Source: Indolivaga alginatilytica (GTDB lineage: Bacteria; Bacteroidota; Bacteroidia; Bacteroidales; Dysgonomonadaceae). From it: DNA of 64,000 bases. Both the position numbers and the translations under genes were made by a program. The notes under the pieces were generated by a model. The model worked only from the letters and a program-made list of their open reading frames with translations. It had not been told where the DNA came from and ran no database searches. Where the stretch lies: NCBI RefSeq assembly GCF_003201355.1, contig NZ_QICL01000018.1, positions 1 through 64,000 of the forward strand, written 5' to 3'. Below are positions 34,752-42,938 of the stretch, piece by piece (within the stretch, counting starts at the first letter, position 1; each line of letters begins with the position of its first letter).

Positions 34752-37322
34752 TTAAAAACCCATACCTATGCCAATAGAAAAACGATTGCCATCTTTCGAA
34801 CCGAAATAAGAGAATTTACCCGTATAGCTCTTAAAGAGTGTTAGCCACCAGCCTCCACCATAAGAGGTATGCCACCTTTGAGAATCTTCGCCCGGATACC
34901 ATACCCGACCATAATCAGCACCAACAAAAACACCATATTGCACAGGTGTAAAAGGGTTCTTTAGGTGACCCAGATCGTATCTAAGATCGGTATGTTGATA
35001 GAGAGATTGGCGGCCTATAAAACGGCTTTCTCTAAAACCTCTAAGTTCGACAGAAGCTGCCTGATAAAACTCGTAATCGTCCGTAAACAGTGCCGTACCA
35101 ATTACCGCCATGGCTAACGACAGACGATCTCCACATGCTATATTAAATGCAAACCTCGATTTCAAATAAGGAAAATTTCGACTCATATCCTTCACATCCC
35201 AATTCCAGCCTCCGGTTACTGAAAAATCTATTGATTTTAGCAAAGTACTAAACTCGCGGTTTATTTCATAAGTCAAATGAAAATCGGTGAAAACCCTTGT
35301 ATCGAATATCGGATCATCATCACCATATACTTCATTTATAAACCTATCATCAGTAGGCTTATCCATTTTATATAGTTCGACTGTCGTCGCAGCTGTAAAC
35401 TTATTAGTTTCGTCAAATTTCCAATAATAGGAGGGTTCTAAACTATATTTGGCAATACCTACCCGGTTAAAATCGATCGATTTATCCCTAAATCCGTTTG
35501 TCTGATTTCCATATCCGAAAAAGTTATGGAAATCGTTTGCAATACCAAAAATGGCTTCAATATTAAAACCCTTCATTTCATCCAGAGAAGGAAACATTCC
35601 CTGATACATCAAACCGTCCAGGTAACTATAACCAATTCTGTGACGGTAACTATAAGGCGAGCGTTTGAAGCCATACATTGTTTTACTTACATATGCTCCT
35701 AAATAAAAACCCAAGTCGGAGTCATATACCCCCCACGGCGTAAAGCTTATAGTTTGATACTTCAATTTCTTATAATCATAAGTATGCACTTTCTCTACAT
35801 TAGTCCGTATAATGCTCGCATTACCGAGTGTATCATTTTTAACGTCATGAGACTTATAATCATAGATATCTGCATTTCGACCTCCTATAACATTGTATGT
35901 ATTGGAGCCTTTTCCTCCTACTAATGTTAACGGCATAGCTCTCTTTGACTCGTTATTTAATCTGAATTCATCATCTCCCTCTAGTCCGTACAACCAAATC
36001 TCTTTTGTACTCTTGTCATATTTCTTATTAAACAACAGAAGCTTTGATTTTCGATCGTATATACGAATATTAGTAGTATGCCTGTCCTTCTGATCTATGA
36101 CAAATAAATCATCTCCATGAGTACCGGTAATTACCGGTGTCTCCTGTAACATATCATAATATTTTTGAGCGATCTGTTCAACAACATCCCTGCGATTTTT
36201 CAAATTCTCTTTGATAATCTCCGTGTCCGGTGATACATAAATTTCTTCGGGCAATTCTTTGAAAGCATTGTCAATCACCGCATCAGTTAAAAGAGATTTA
36301 ATATATTTCGCTTCCTGATACCATACATCCCGCCCTGTTCTTGCAACCAGCGCTATATCAAGGGGAATAGCAATACCATTTGCTTTCCTCAGATTCTTTA
36401 TATTACTATCGTAGTTGGTTATACTATTCAGACCGAATACATCTAACATCAGCTTAAACAAAACCCCATCGACTTTTGTAAATGCATGGCTACGGTCTGC
36501 AACCAATGGCATATACACAAGGCTATCCCCATGAGGTACTTCATACCATTGCCAGCTCTCTCTTGTCTTATTCCAGTCTCCGATAAGTATATCTAAAAGC
36601 CGTTCTCTTATATACTCATGCTGATCAACATGAAAAGCTTTGGATTCCTGTATCTTAGCCAGCAACTCAGTTGTCTCTATCACTTTAGAGTGTGTAGTGA
36701 ATGTCTTTAAATCATAGATACTAATCAATCTATCAGCTATTCCTGTTCCATCGGCAATAGTATCTGTTGTTGTGTGTTTGGGGATATAGTATATTTCAGA
36801 ATCAAAAGAATTCACTCCTACATCTTCTGCCAACTTATTAGCAACCATAAAAGCATAGGGATGGGTTATCGTATAAGCGTCTCCTATAAACTTATCAACA
36901 TAAGTACCTTGAAACTCCTGCTTACTATATGTATTCTTAAAAAAATCGGACTCCATAAATGTTGTTGCACCGCCAAGAGGTCTGACCATGTAAAGGTGTG
37001 CATTTTTATCTTCAAGAAACAAAGCATGCAGACGAGGCAGTTGACCTATAAACTTGAGACCTCCGTGAAGGTCATATAATTCTGTTGATTTAACAGTTAT
37101 TGGGGTAGAATAGAGTTCACGATAATGCTTACCGACAATGCGATTATATAACCCGGCTCGTTTCGCCGCAGTTTGAGGATAAATCGATTTTTTGATTACA
37201 CCTCCCGAATATAACGGGATGGTGTCCTCTTCCAACGCGAAAGATGCATCCATAGCCGATACATTGAGGTACAATAGGCTGTATATAAATAATACAACGC
37301 CAAATTTTCTAATACTGCGCAT
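34752..37322 (-). CDS. Outer-membrane protein with kinase-like N-terminal region and Omp85-like barrel
   Basis: 856 residues with a signal peptide (MRSIRKFGVVLFIYSLLYLN...). The N-terminal half contains motifs reminiscent of protein-kinase-like folds: 'RLLDILIGDWNKTRESWQWY' and 'YMPLVADRSHAFTKVDGVLF', comparable to the 'GDxDRHxxN' and 'DRDxxF' signatures that occur in Bacteroidetes homologues. The middle holds repeated beta strands ('YDRKSKLLLFNKKYDKSTKE'). The C-terminal third is an Omp85/surface-antigen-type barrel: 'ASVELRGFRESRFIGRQSLY', 'YGVFVGADYGRVWYPGED', ending in GIGMGF with a terminal Phe. It sits next to, but convergent with, the metallophosphoesterase. Substrate and activity are unknown. 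Confidence 0.75.
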   Translation of the reverse strand: MRSIRKFGVVLFIYSLLYLNVSAMDASFALEEDTIPLYSGGVIKKSIYPQTAAKRAGLYNRIVGKHYRELYSTPITVKSTELYDLHGGLKFIGQLPRLHALFLEDKNAHLYMVRPLGGATTFMESDFFKNTYSKQEFQGTYVDKFIGDAYTITHPYAFMVANKLAEDVGVNSFDSEIYYIPKHTTTDTIADGTGIADRLISIYDLKTFTTHSKVIETTELLAKIQESKAFHVDQHEYIRERLLDILIGDWNKTRESWQWYEVPHGDSLVYMPLVADRSHAFTKVDGVLFKLMLDVFGLNSITNYDSNIKNLRKANGIAIPLDIALVARTGRDVWYQEAKYIKSLLTDAVIDNAFKELPEEIYVSPDTEIIKENLKNRRDVVEQIAQKYYDMLQETPVITGTHGDDLFVIDQKDRHTTNIRIYDRKSKLLLFNKKYDKSTKEIWLYGLEGDDEFRLNNESKRAMPLTLVGGKGSNTYNVIGGRNADIYDYKSHDVKNDTLGNASIIRTNVEKVHTYDYKKLKYQTISFTPWGVYDSDLGFYLGAYVSKTMYGFKRSPYSYRHRIGYSYLDGLMYQGMFPSLDEMKGFNIEAIFGIANDFHNFFGYGNQTNGFRDKSIDFNRVGIAKYSLEPSYYWKFDETNKFTAATTVELYKMDKPTDDRFINEVYGDDDPIFDTRVFTDFHLTYEINREFSTLLKSIDFSVTGGWNWDVKDMSRNFPYLKSRFAFNIACGDRLSLAMAVIGTALFTDDYEFYQAASVELRGFRESRFIGRQSLYQHTDLRYDLGHLKNPFTPVQYGVFVGADYGRVWYPGEDSQRWHTSYGGGWWLTLFKSYTGKFSYFGSKDGNRFSIGIGMGF

Positions 37323-37433
37323 AAGTAAGGGTCTGTTATAGTAAATTCTTAGCCATTTGCCTCGAAAGTCGAACTATCTCAGCAAATGTAAAGGCTAAAG
37401 ATCTAAGTATAATACAATAATCAATGCTTAAAG

Positions 37434-37448
37434 ATGGTCTGCGACCTC
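37434..37448. repeat. Short palindromic repeat, copy 10 (degenerate)
   Basis: ATGGTC-TGC-GACCTC in the gap between the divergent outer-membrane protein gene and the radical SAM gene. Confidence 0.55.
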
Positions 37449-37474
37449 AAATCTTAAAATTGTACTTAAACTCA

Positions 37475-37502
37475 TTTGGTTCTATAACAATTTGTACCTT
37501 TG
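37475..37502 (+). promoter_or_regulatory. Promoter of the YhcC-type radical SAM gene
   Basis: TTTG (37475-37478) and TACCTTTG (37495-37502), spacing 16 bp, which is a little shorter than consensus. Confidence 0.55.
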
Positions 37503-37513
37503 CATAGTTTTAC

Positions 37514-38461
37514 ATGAGAGCAAAATTAATGACAAATAAACCATATAAAGAGTTTGGAGATTTCTTAAACAGCATATTTCCACATAAAGTTCAGAAAATA
37601 TCTATCAATGCCGGCTTTACCTGCCCCAATCGCGACGGCTCTAAAGCAGTAGGTGGATGTACATACTGTAACAACCAAAGCTTTAGCCCCGGATATGGAG
37701 GCAAGCAACGCACAGTTACCGATCAATTAAGAGATGGCATTGCCTTCTTTTCCCATAAATATCCTGAGATGAAGTATCTTGCATACTTCCAGTCATACAC
37801 AAACACATACGATGATATAGAGAAGCTAATCGCCTTATACGAAGAGGCATTGGCTTACCCCAATGTAGTAGGCATCATTATAGGCACCCGCCCCGATTGT
37901 ATGCCTGCCGAGCTGCTCGAATATTTCGCCAAGCTAAAAGAAAGAACTTTCCTGTTGATAGAGTATGGTTTGGAATCAACTTTAGATTCTACCCTCGAAT
38001 TTATCAACAGAGGACACACCTATGCCGAAAGCGTAGAGGCAATTTACCAAACGGCTGCCAAAGGAATATATACGGGCGCTCATATGATTCTGGGATTACC
38101 CGGAGAAAGCAGAGAGCAAATGTTAGAGCATGCCGATAAGTTATCAGAACTACCTTTGACCACCCTAAAAATGCACCAGTTGCAATTGATAAAAGGCACG
38201 GCTATGGCCCGTCAATACAGAGAACATCCCGAATGGTTCAACCTGTTTAAAGTAGAAGACTATATTGATCTTTGTATTGATTTTACGGAACGCCTCAACC
38301 CCGACTTCATTATCGAACGGTTTGTGTCACAATCTCCCAAATCGTTGCTTATTGCTCCCGATTGGGGATTGAAGAACTTTGAATTTACCGCTAAAGTTTT
38401 GAAACGATTTGCCGAGCGCAATGCATATCAGGGAAGGTTATGCAAAAAAGCTAAGGTTTGA
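37514..38461 (+). CDS. YhcC/TIGR01212-family radical SAM protein
   Basis: 315 residues. The iron-sulfur motif is in 'ITAGFTCPNRDGSK' type sequence (seen as INAGFTCPNRDGSK) followed by 'GGCTYCNNQSFSPGYGG', giving C-x(11)-C-x2-C as in the family. 'YLAYFQSYTNTYDDIEKL', 'GIIIGTRPDCMPAELLEY' and 'THMILGLPGE' (here AHMILGLPGES) are family-typical. Function is not established for the family; a role in tRNA or rRNA modification has been proposed elsewhere. It has its own promoter. Confidence 0.93.
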   Translation: MRAKLMTNKPYKEFGDFLNSIFPHKVQKISINAGFTCPNRDGSKAVGGCTYCNNQSFSPGYGGKQRTVTDQLRDGIAFFSHKYPEMKYLAYFQSYTNTYDDIEKLIALYEEALAYPNVVGIIIGTRPDCMPAELLEYFAKLKERTFLLIEYGLESTLDSTLEFINRGHTYAESVEAIYQTAAKGIYTGAHMILGLPGESREQMLEHADKLSELPLTTLKMHQLQLIKGTAMARQYREHPEWFNLFKVEDYIDLCIDFTERLNPDFIIERFVSQSPKSLLIAPDWGLKNFEFTAKVLKRFAERNAYQGRLCKKAKV

Positions 38462-38532
38462 TTTATCACTTCCAATAGTTATATTTCACTATTGTTCTTC
38501 TTTCTGACAGAGAATACTTTTGTCTGAAAAAG

Positions 38533-38937
38533 ATGGACAGATCAATCGCAGGTGCTGAGATATTATTAAAATCGCTTTTAAACCATGATGTAAGTACAAT
38601 TTTCGGGTATCCCGGAAGTTGTGTTATGTTAGTATTGGATCATTTATATAATTATAAAGATTCTATAAATCACATTCCGGTTCGACTCGAGAAAGGCGCT
38701 ATCCGTGCAGTACAGCAGTATGCTCAAGTATCATTTGAAGTATCAGATGTGGATGAAATTTATAAAACATTATCTGCCAACGGAGTAAAGTTTATTAATC
38801 AACCGACAGATATGCCGGACTGGGGAATGCGAGTGGTTCACCTACGAGATCCTGAAGAAAATCTGATAGAGCTATTTACTTCGCTAGCACCCGAACAATG
38901 CAGCGAAGAACTTATAGAAGAAAACAAGAAATATTAA
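38533..38937 (+). CDS. Chimeric ORF: IlvB N-terminal fragment joined to a glyoxalase-fold C-terminus
   Basis: 134 residues. Residues about 1-66 resemble the thiamine-diphosphate-binding N-terminus of acetolactate synthase large subunit: 'SIAGAEILLKSLLNHDVSTIF', then 'FGYPGSCVMLVLDHLYNY' and 'VRLEKGAIRAVQQYAQV', including the conserved Glu. From about residue 67 the sequence is VOC/glyoxalase-like: 'SFEVSDVDEIYKTLSANGVKF' and 'PDWGMRVVHLRDPEENLIEL' with its metal-ligand Glu region. The two parts join in frame. Neither domain is complete, so a working enzyme of either kind is unlikely. It ends 4 bp inside the convergent AsmA-like gene. Possibly a remnant. Confidence 0.65.
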   Translation: MDRSIAGAEILLKSLLNHDVSTIFGYPGSCVMLVLDHLYNYKDSINHIPVRLEKGAIRAVQQYAQVSFEVSDVDEIYKTLSANGVKFINQPTDMPDWGMRVVHLRDPEENLIELFTSLAPEQCSEELIEENKKY

Positions 38938-41900
38938 TGCACTACGGGTTTAATAGTACCTTTTGTTCCTTTCTTATCTTCTTTTTTATCTTTGTGGAAT
39001 ATATTTTTCATCTTATGAATGAAGCCCGAAACCTTTTTCGCAAAATTCTGCTTCTTCTGGGAAAATCCAACAGACTCCACTACAGCAGGCTGTAGTATCT
39101 GCCAAAGATAATTGAATGTAGAATGGTATGCATTCCGCTCAATAGTGACATGAACATGTCGGGCCCGTTTATGAGGCTTATCCGGGTTATTCGTTTTTAT
39201 AACCTTATTGGCAACTGTGCTGGCGAATGAATTGGTCGTCAGTTCTCCATCCTTATTTCTCAACACAGAAACACTCAGATCATTATATAACATAAGCATC
39301 TCGATAGTAGCTCCCTTACTGGATGCATCGGTGTTAAAGATAACAGACTTTACATAACCACTTTCAACTCTTGCGGGAGCCATTGGTGTAATCAACTGAT
39401 TCAGATCTCTTAAATCAAATTGATGCAGATGGGCTTTTAGATGGAAATGATCGTTAAGAGAATCAACAGGCAACATCCACGTAGCTGTAAAATACCCCGT
39501 TCCCTGCAAATTTCCATCGGCATCGAGTTTGATATACTGGTGAGGTCGGGAAACAATATTAGTAAGTCCCGATAACCGTCCGTTCATATTTGTAAAGAAG
39601 ATCACACCCGAAACAGTATTATTCTTGGGCAATTCTTCATAAACAACTTTAAAATTATTGACATTAGCAGTATCTATATCAAATTTCACCGGAAGCTTCT
39701 GTAAACCTTCATAAATCATCGGCATAATATTATGCTGTATCTCAATCTGCTGATTCTTGAAATTCAGAAGTTCGACATCCTTCACCAGCAATTCTCTTGC
39801 ATGAAATATATTATTGGCAAAATATCGGTTAAAATCGATTCCTGATAATGATATATGCCCTACCCCCACATCGAACCAATCTTTATGAGTAGGATGGTGA
39901 TATGCAAATTCTTTTTTAGGATAGGCAGGTACTAGATGGAGTTTCTCGATATTTAAACTACCCTCCTTCTTCTTCAAATCAATTGCTTCTGCTTGTAAGG
40001 TATAGAAACCGTTGTTGATAGGGAAATGAAAATTGCGTGTACTGAAATTAATATCATCCAGTGCAAATGTTTTCAATTCACTATTTACAACCAGTCCACT
40101 GAAAAACAAGCTGGTAGTATTCAATTGTTGCTGCCTGTAAAGTTTCCCGTTCAATGTACTTGCATAGTCAATATTAGCATCCGATACATTAAACTTATTT
40201 ACAGATACCTGTTTGCCTAATTGTCCGAAGATATTATAGATGTCTTGCTTATCGGATGCAACTTTGCTCTTTTGTTCCGATTTTGAAATCTGATTTATTT
40301 TAACCAAAGGTTTAGCGACATCCACACTTGAAAGATTGAATATCTGATTATTCAATTTGATATCCAGAATATCCAGATTTGAAGTTTCGAAATGCAGTTT
40401 TAAACCGGGCTGATCTACACCTACCCGAATATCGGAAACCCCGATTCGCCCGATCTTTATAGAGCCGGTAAAAGCTTTCGAAGTACTTGCCTTACTTTGG
40501 CTTCCTGCTCCTTCCATCTCTTTTTTATAGTTAACTACAGGCGATTGTAATGTAATCTCCCCAATGGAAGTATTCTTCATGTCAGCATCCCATGACAACG
40601 CTTTCAATTGGAGTTTACCTACCGTTGTATTCAAACTGTCTTTAGTTGTCCTGTCCGAATATTCTACTTTCGCATTGGAGATATCAAATAATCCTGCAAT
40701 AAAACTGATGGTTTTATCTTTCTGTTCACTTCCCTTTTTACTCGTATTCGAAGCTGCTCCGGTCTTGACTATTTGTATTGTTGGAGACTCTATATTAAAA
40801 GAATTAAACATGAATGTATTTTCCTTTTCCGATATCTTATAATCGATATGCCTTACAGCTACAAATGGTATCAGCACTGAAAAATAAGTATCGGGAGCCT
40901 TCTTCCATGTATCTTTCTGAGGTAACAGTTTTAGATCATATAATTCAAGATTGCCTTGTATGCCTGTATACACACCTTTTCTTATCATCAGACGATAATC
41001 CTTCCCAGGCAGAAGGTTATCAAAACGTTCGAAACTAAACCGCAGATTATCGCATGCAAAGTATGTATGCGAATGCTTTAGCGTGATTTCATTAATAAGG
41101 AAATTAGATGCAAAAAAGTCAATCTTAGGCAATTTATAAACTAGATTATCCTTATTTGTCTTATCACGGAATGTAATATTTCCATTGTTCAGATTTACTT
41201 CACCTATGGATATATGATTAAAAAGCGGAGTAACGGCATTCAGATTGACCGACTTATCATTTACTTCCGTTATTTCCTTCTTTTTCGATTTATGCATTTT
41301 CACATACTCGATACGTGGAGCATCTATCGATAAACGTTGAGCCCGCATTCCTTTATCATATTCCCAGCCCGATAAACGAATCGAATCTATTGTTCCAACA
41401 ATGTAATCTTTTTGAGTTTTAAGTTTCAGTGGCGAGAGCTTTACATTATTAATTTGAAAGTCTTTTGTTAAAGTATTCAGCTTCATACGTTCTATACTCA
41501 TCGCATGATTCTGACTGTTAACAACACCTTTTATATCAGCAGCATCTACAGAGAAACCCTGCGAATACAGAAAACGTTGCTGAATATCGGCTAAAGAATC
41601 AACCTTAAAGCCATAAGCCTCGAAATTGAAACGATCCAGATTATATATATCGACCGCATCCTTAGATGAATTTATATACTTAAATCTGGCATCCTCTATA
41701 CCTATCTTATCTATTGTAATACTGTGTAAGATAGGTGATACTATGGCGTACAAAGTCCAAGACAGATTTAATGTATCTTTAGTTTCGGGTTCCTTTTTAG
41801 GATCGATTTTCACACTATCACGCCTAACATTGAAGTATTCTATTTCTGATTTATTTATATTAAAAGAATTTGCCTCTAAGTAGTTATAGGCATTTTTTCT

Positions 41901-42782
41901 TTTAAACCGCACCCCTTTAACTTCTATTGAATTTACTTTTGCGTCCAGATAAGTATCAGGAAGTGCATTTTGTTGTTCCCACAAAAGTGTCCGTGGCTCC
42001 AAACGAGCCTTATCGATCTGAATAATCGAATCTTTTGTACTTAATCTTATATTGTCCGTCTGAAGTAAAAATTGATTATTAGATAATAAAACCTGAGGCT
42101 GATTAGTTGTAAAATCGAAGTTATCACAGAATAGTAGTTTTCCGGATTGTGCTGAGTTCTGATCCAAAACAAAGCCGTAGGCATGAAAGCTTACATCTTT
42201 CAGACCATACACAACCGGTGTGCCCTGATCATCTGCCAAATAAGAAATACTGGCATTCTCCAAATTCATTTTTTTCACGGTTAATGCATCCATATATGGA
42301 GATATTAACTCATGCAGTGATTTTGAACTCTGATTTTTGTTTTTTATCTCAAGGCGTGATGAATATTCCGATTCAAAAACCTTTACTACAGGTCTTTGTA
42401 TTTCGAACAAATCGAAATGAAGCTGTCTATAATTAAACAGCCAAACCAGATTGAGCCCCTTAAAATGGATTCTTTCTATTTCTATATCAAAATAATTTTG
42501 CGGTAAACTATCCTTTGATGCCCATTCCTTAAACACCGTTGAGTCAAGTTTAAGCTCCACTCCTTTAAGAGTCAGCTCTCCATTAAAAAGTCCGATATCG
42601 AGGTGTTGGGAATGAAATTGATAAAATCCACCCGTTGCTTCCGATATCCTTTCGCTTAATTTTTCCCGTAAGAACCCCTCAAGCCTGTTCCTCATATACC
42701 AATTGACCATAAATCCCACTATAACAATACCTATTATAGCGAAACAAACAATCTCCAGAAGCTTACGTTTCTTTATTTTCAT
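38934..42782 (-). CDS. Large AsmA/TamB-like envelope protein
   Basis: 1282 residues. One N-terminal membrane helix ('KLLEIVCFAIIGIVIVGFMV', about residues 8-27) is followed by a long beta-rich body of repeated amphipathic strands such as 'LDIGLFNGELTLKGVELKLD', which is the look of AsmA/TamB/DUF748 bridge proteins that span the periplasm and carry phospholipids. The C-terminal end has a helical and basic tail ('HRKRA..' type; 'KDKKEDKKGTKGT'). It is a long single gene between two convergent or parallel genes. Lipid transport is inferred from the family only. Confidence 0.75.
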   Translation of the reverse strand: MKIKKRKLLEIVCFAIIGIVIVGFMVNWYMRNRLEGFLREKLSERISEATGGFYQFHSQHLDIGLFNGELTLKGVELKLDSTVFKEWASKDSLPQNYFDIEIERIHFKGLNLVWLFNYRQLHFDLFEIQRPVVKVFESEYSSRLEIKNKNQSSKSLHELISPYMDALTVKKMNLENASISYLADDQGTPVVYGLKDVSFHAYGFVLDQNSAQSGKLLFCDNFDFTTNQPQVLLSNNQFLLQTDNIRLSTKDSIIQIDKARLEPRTLLWEQQNALPDTYLDAKVNSIEVKGVRFKRKNAYNYLEANSFNINKSEIEYFNVRRDSVKIDPKKEPETKDTLNLSWTLYAIVSPILHSITIDKIGIEDARFKYINSSKDAVDIYNLDRFNFEAYGFKVDSLADIQQRFLYSQGFSVDAADIKGVVNSQNHAMSIERMKLNTLTKDFQINNVKLSPLKLKTQKDYIVGTIDSIRLSGWEYDKGMRAQRLSIDAPRIEYVKMHKSKKKEITEVNDKSVNLNAVTPLFNHISIGEVNLNNGNITFRDKTNKDNLVYKLPKIDFFASNFLINEITLKHSHTYFACDNLRFSFERFDNLLPGKDYRLMIRKGVYTGIQGNLELYDLKLLPQKDTWKKAPDTYFSVLIPFVAVRHIDYKISEKENTFMFNSFNIESPTIQIVKTGAASNTSKKGSEQKDKTISFIAGLFDISNAKVEYSDRTTKDSLNTTVGKLQLKALSWDADMKNTSIGEITLQSPVVNYKKEMEGAGSQSKASTSKAFTGSIKIGRIGVSDIRVGVDQPGLKLHFETSNLDILDIKLNNQIFNLSSVDVAKPLVKINQISKSEQKSKVASDKQDIYNIFGQLGKQVSVNKFNVSDANIDYASTLNGKLYRQQQLNTTSLFFSGLVVNSELKTFALDDINFSTRNFHFPINNGFYTLQAEAIDLKKKEGSLNIEKLHLVPAYPKKEFAYHHPTHKDWFDVGVGHISLSGIDFNRYFANNIFHARELLVKDVELLNFKNQQIEIQHNIMPMIYEGLQKLPVKFDIDTANVNNFKVVYEELPKNNTVSGVIFFTNMNGRLSGLTNIVSRPHQYIKLDADGNLQGTGYFTATWMLPVDSLNDHFHLKAHLHQFDLRDLNQLITPMAPARVESGYVKSVIFNTDASSKGATIEMLMLYNDLSVSVLRNKDGELTTNSFASTVANKVIKTNNPDKPHKRARHVHVTIERNAYHSTFNYLWQILQPAVVESVGFSQKKQNFAKKVSGFIHKMKNIFHKDKKEDKKGTKGTIKPVVH

Positions 42783-42879
42783 ACAGAAGGGTCTACATTT
42801 TCAACAATATTAATAAAACTATTCCTTTATTAAACAAAGCCTCAGCAATTATGTTTCATTTAGAGCCTGTTTAAAATAC

Positions 42880-42915
42880 AAACATCTCTAAGTTTTCTGT
42901 TCCTTAGAGATGTTT
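42880..42915. terminator. Terminator after the TonB-type barrel protein gene
   Basis: AAACATCTCTAAG and CTTAGAGATGTTT form a perfect 13-bp stem with a 10-base loop, 24 bases downstream of the stop codon at 42939. Confidence 0.85.
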
Positions 42916-42938
42916 AAATGGTTATTTCACCTTACATT

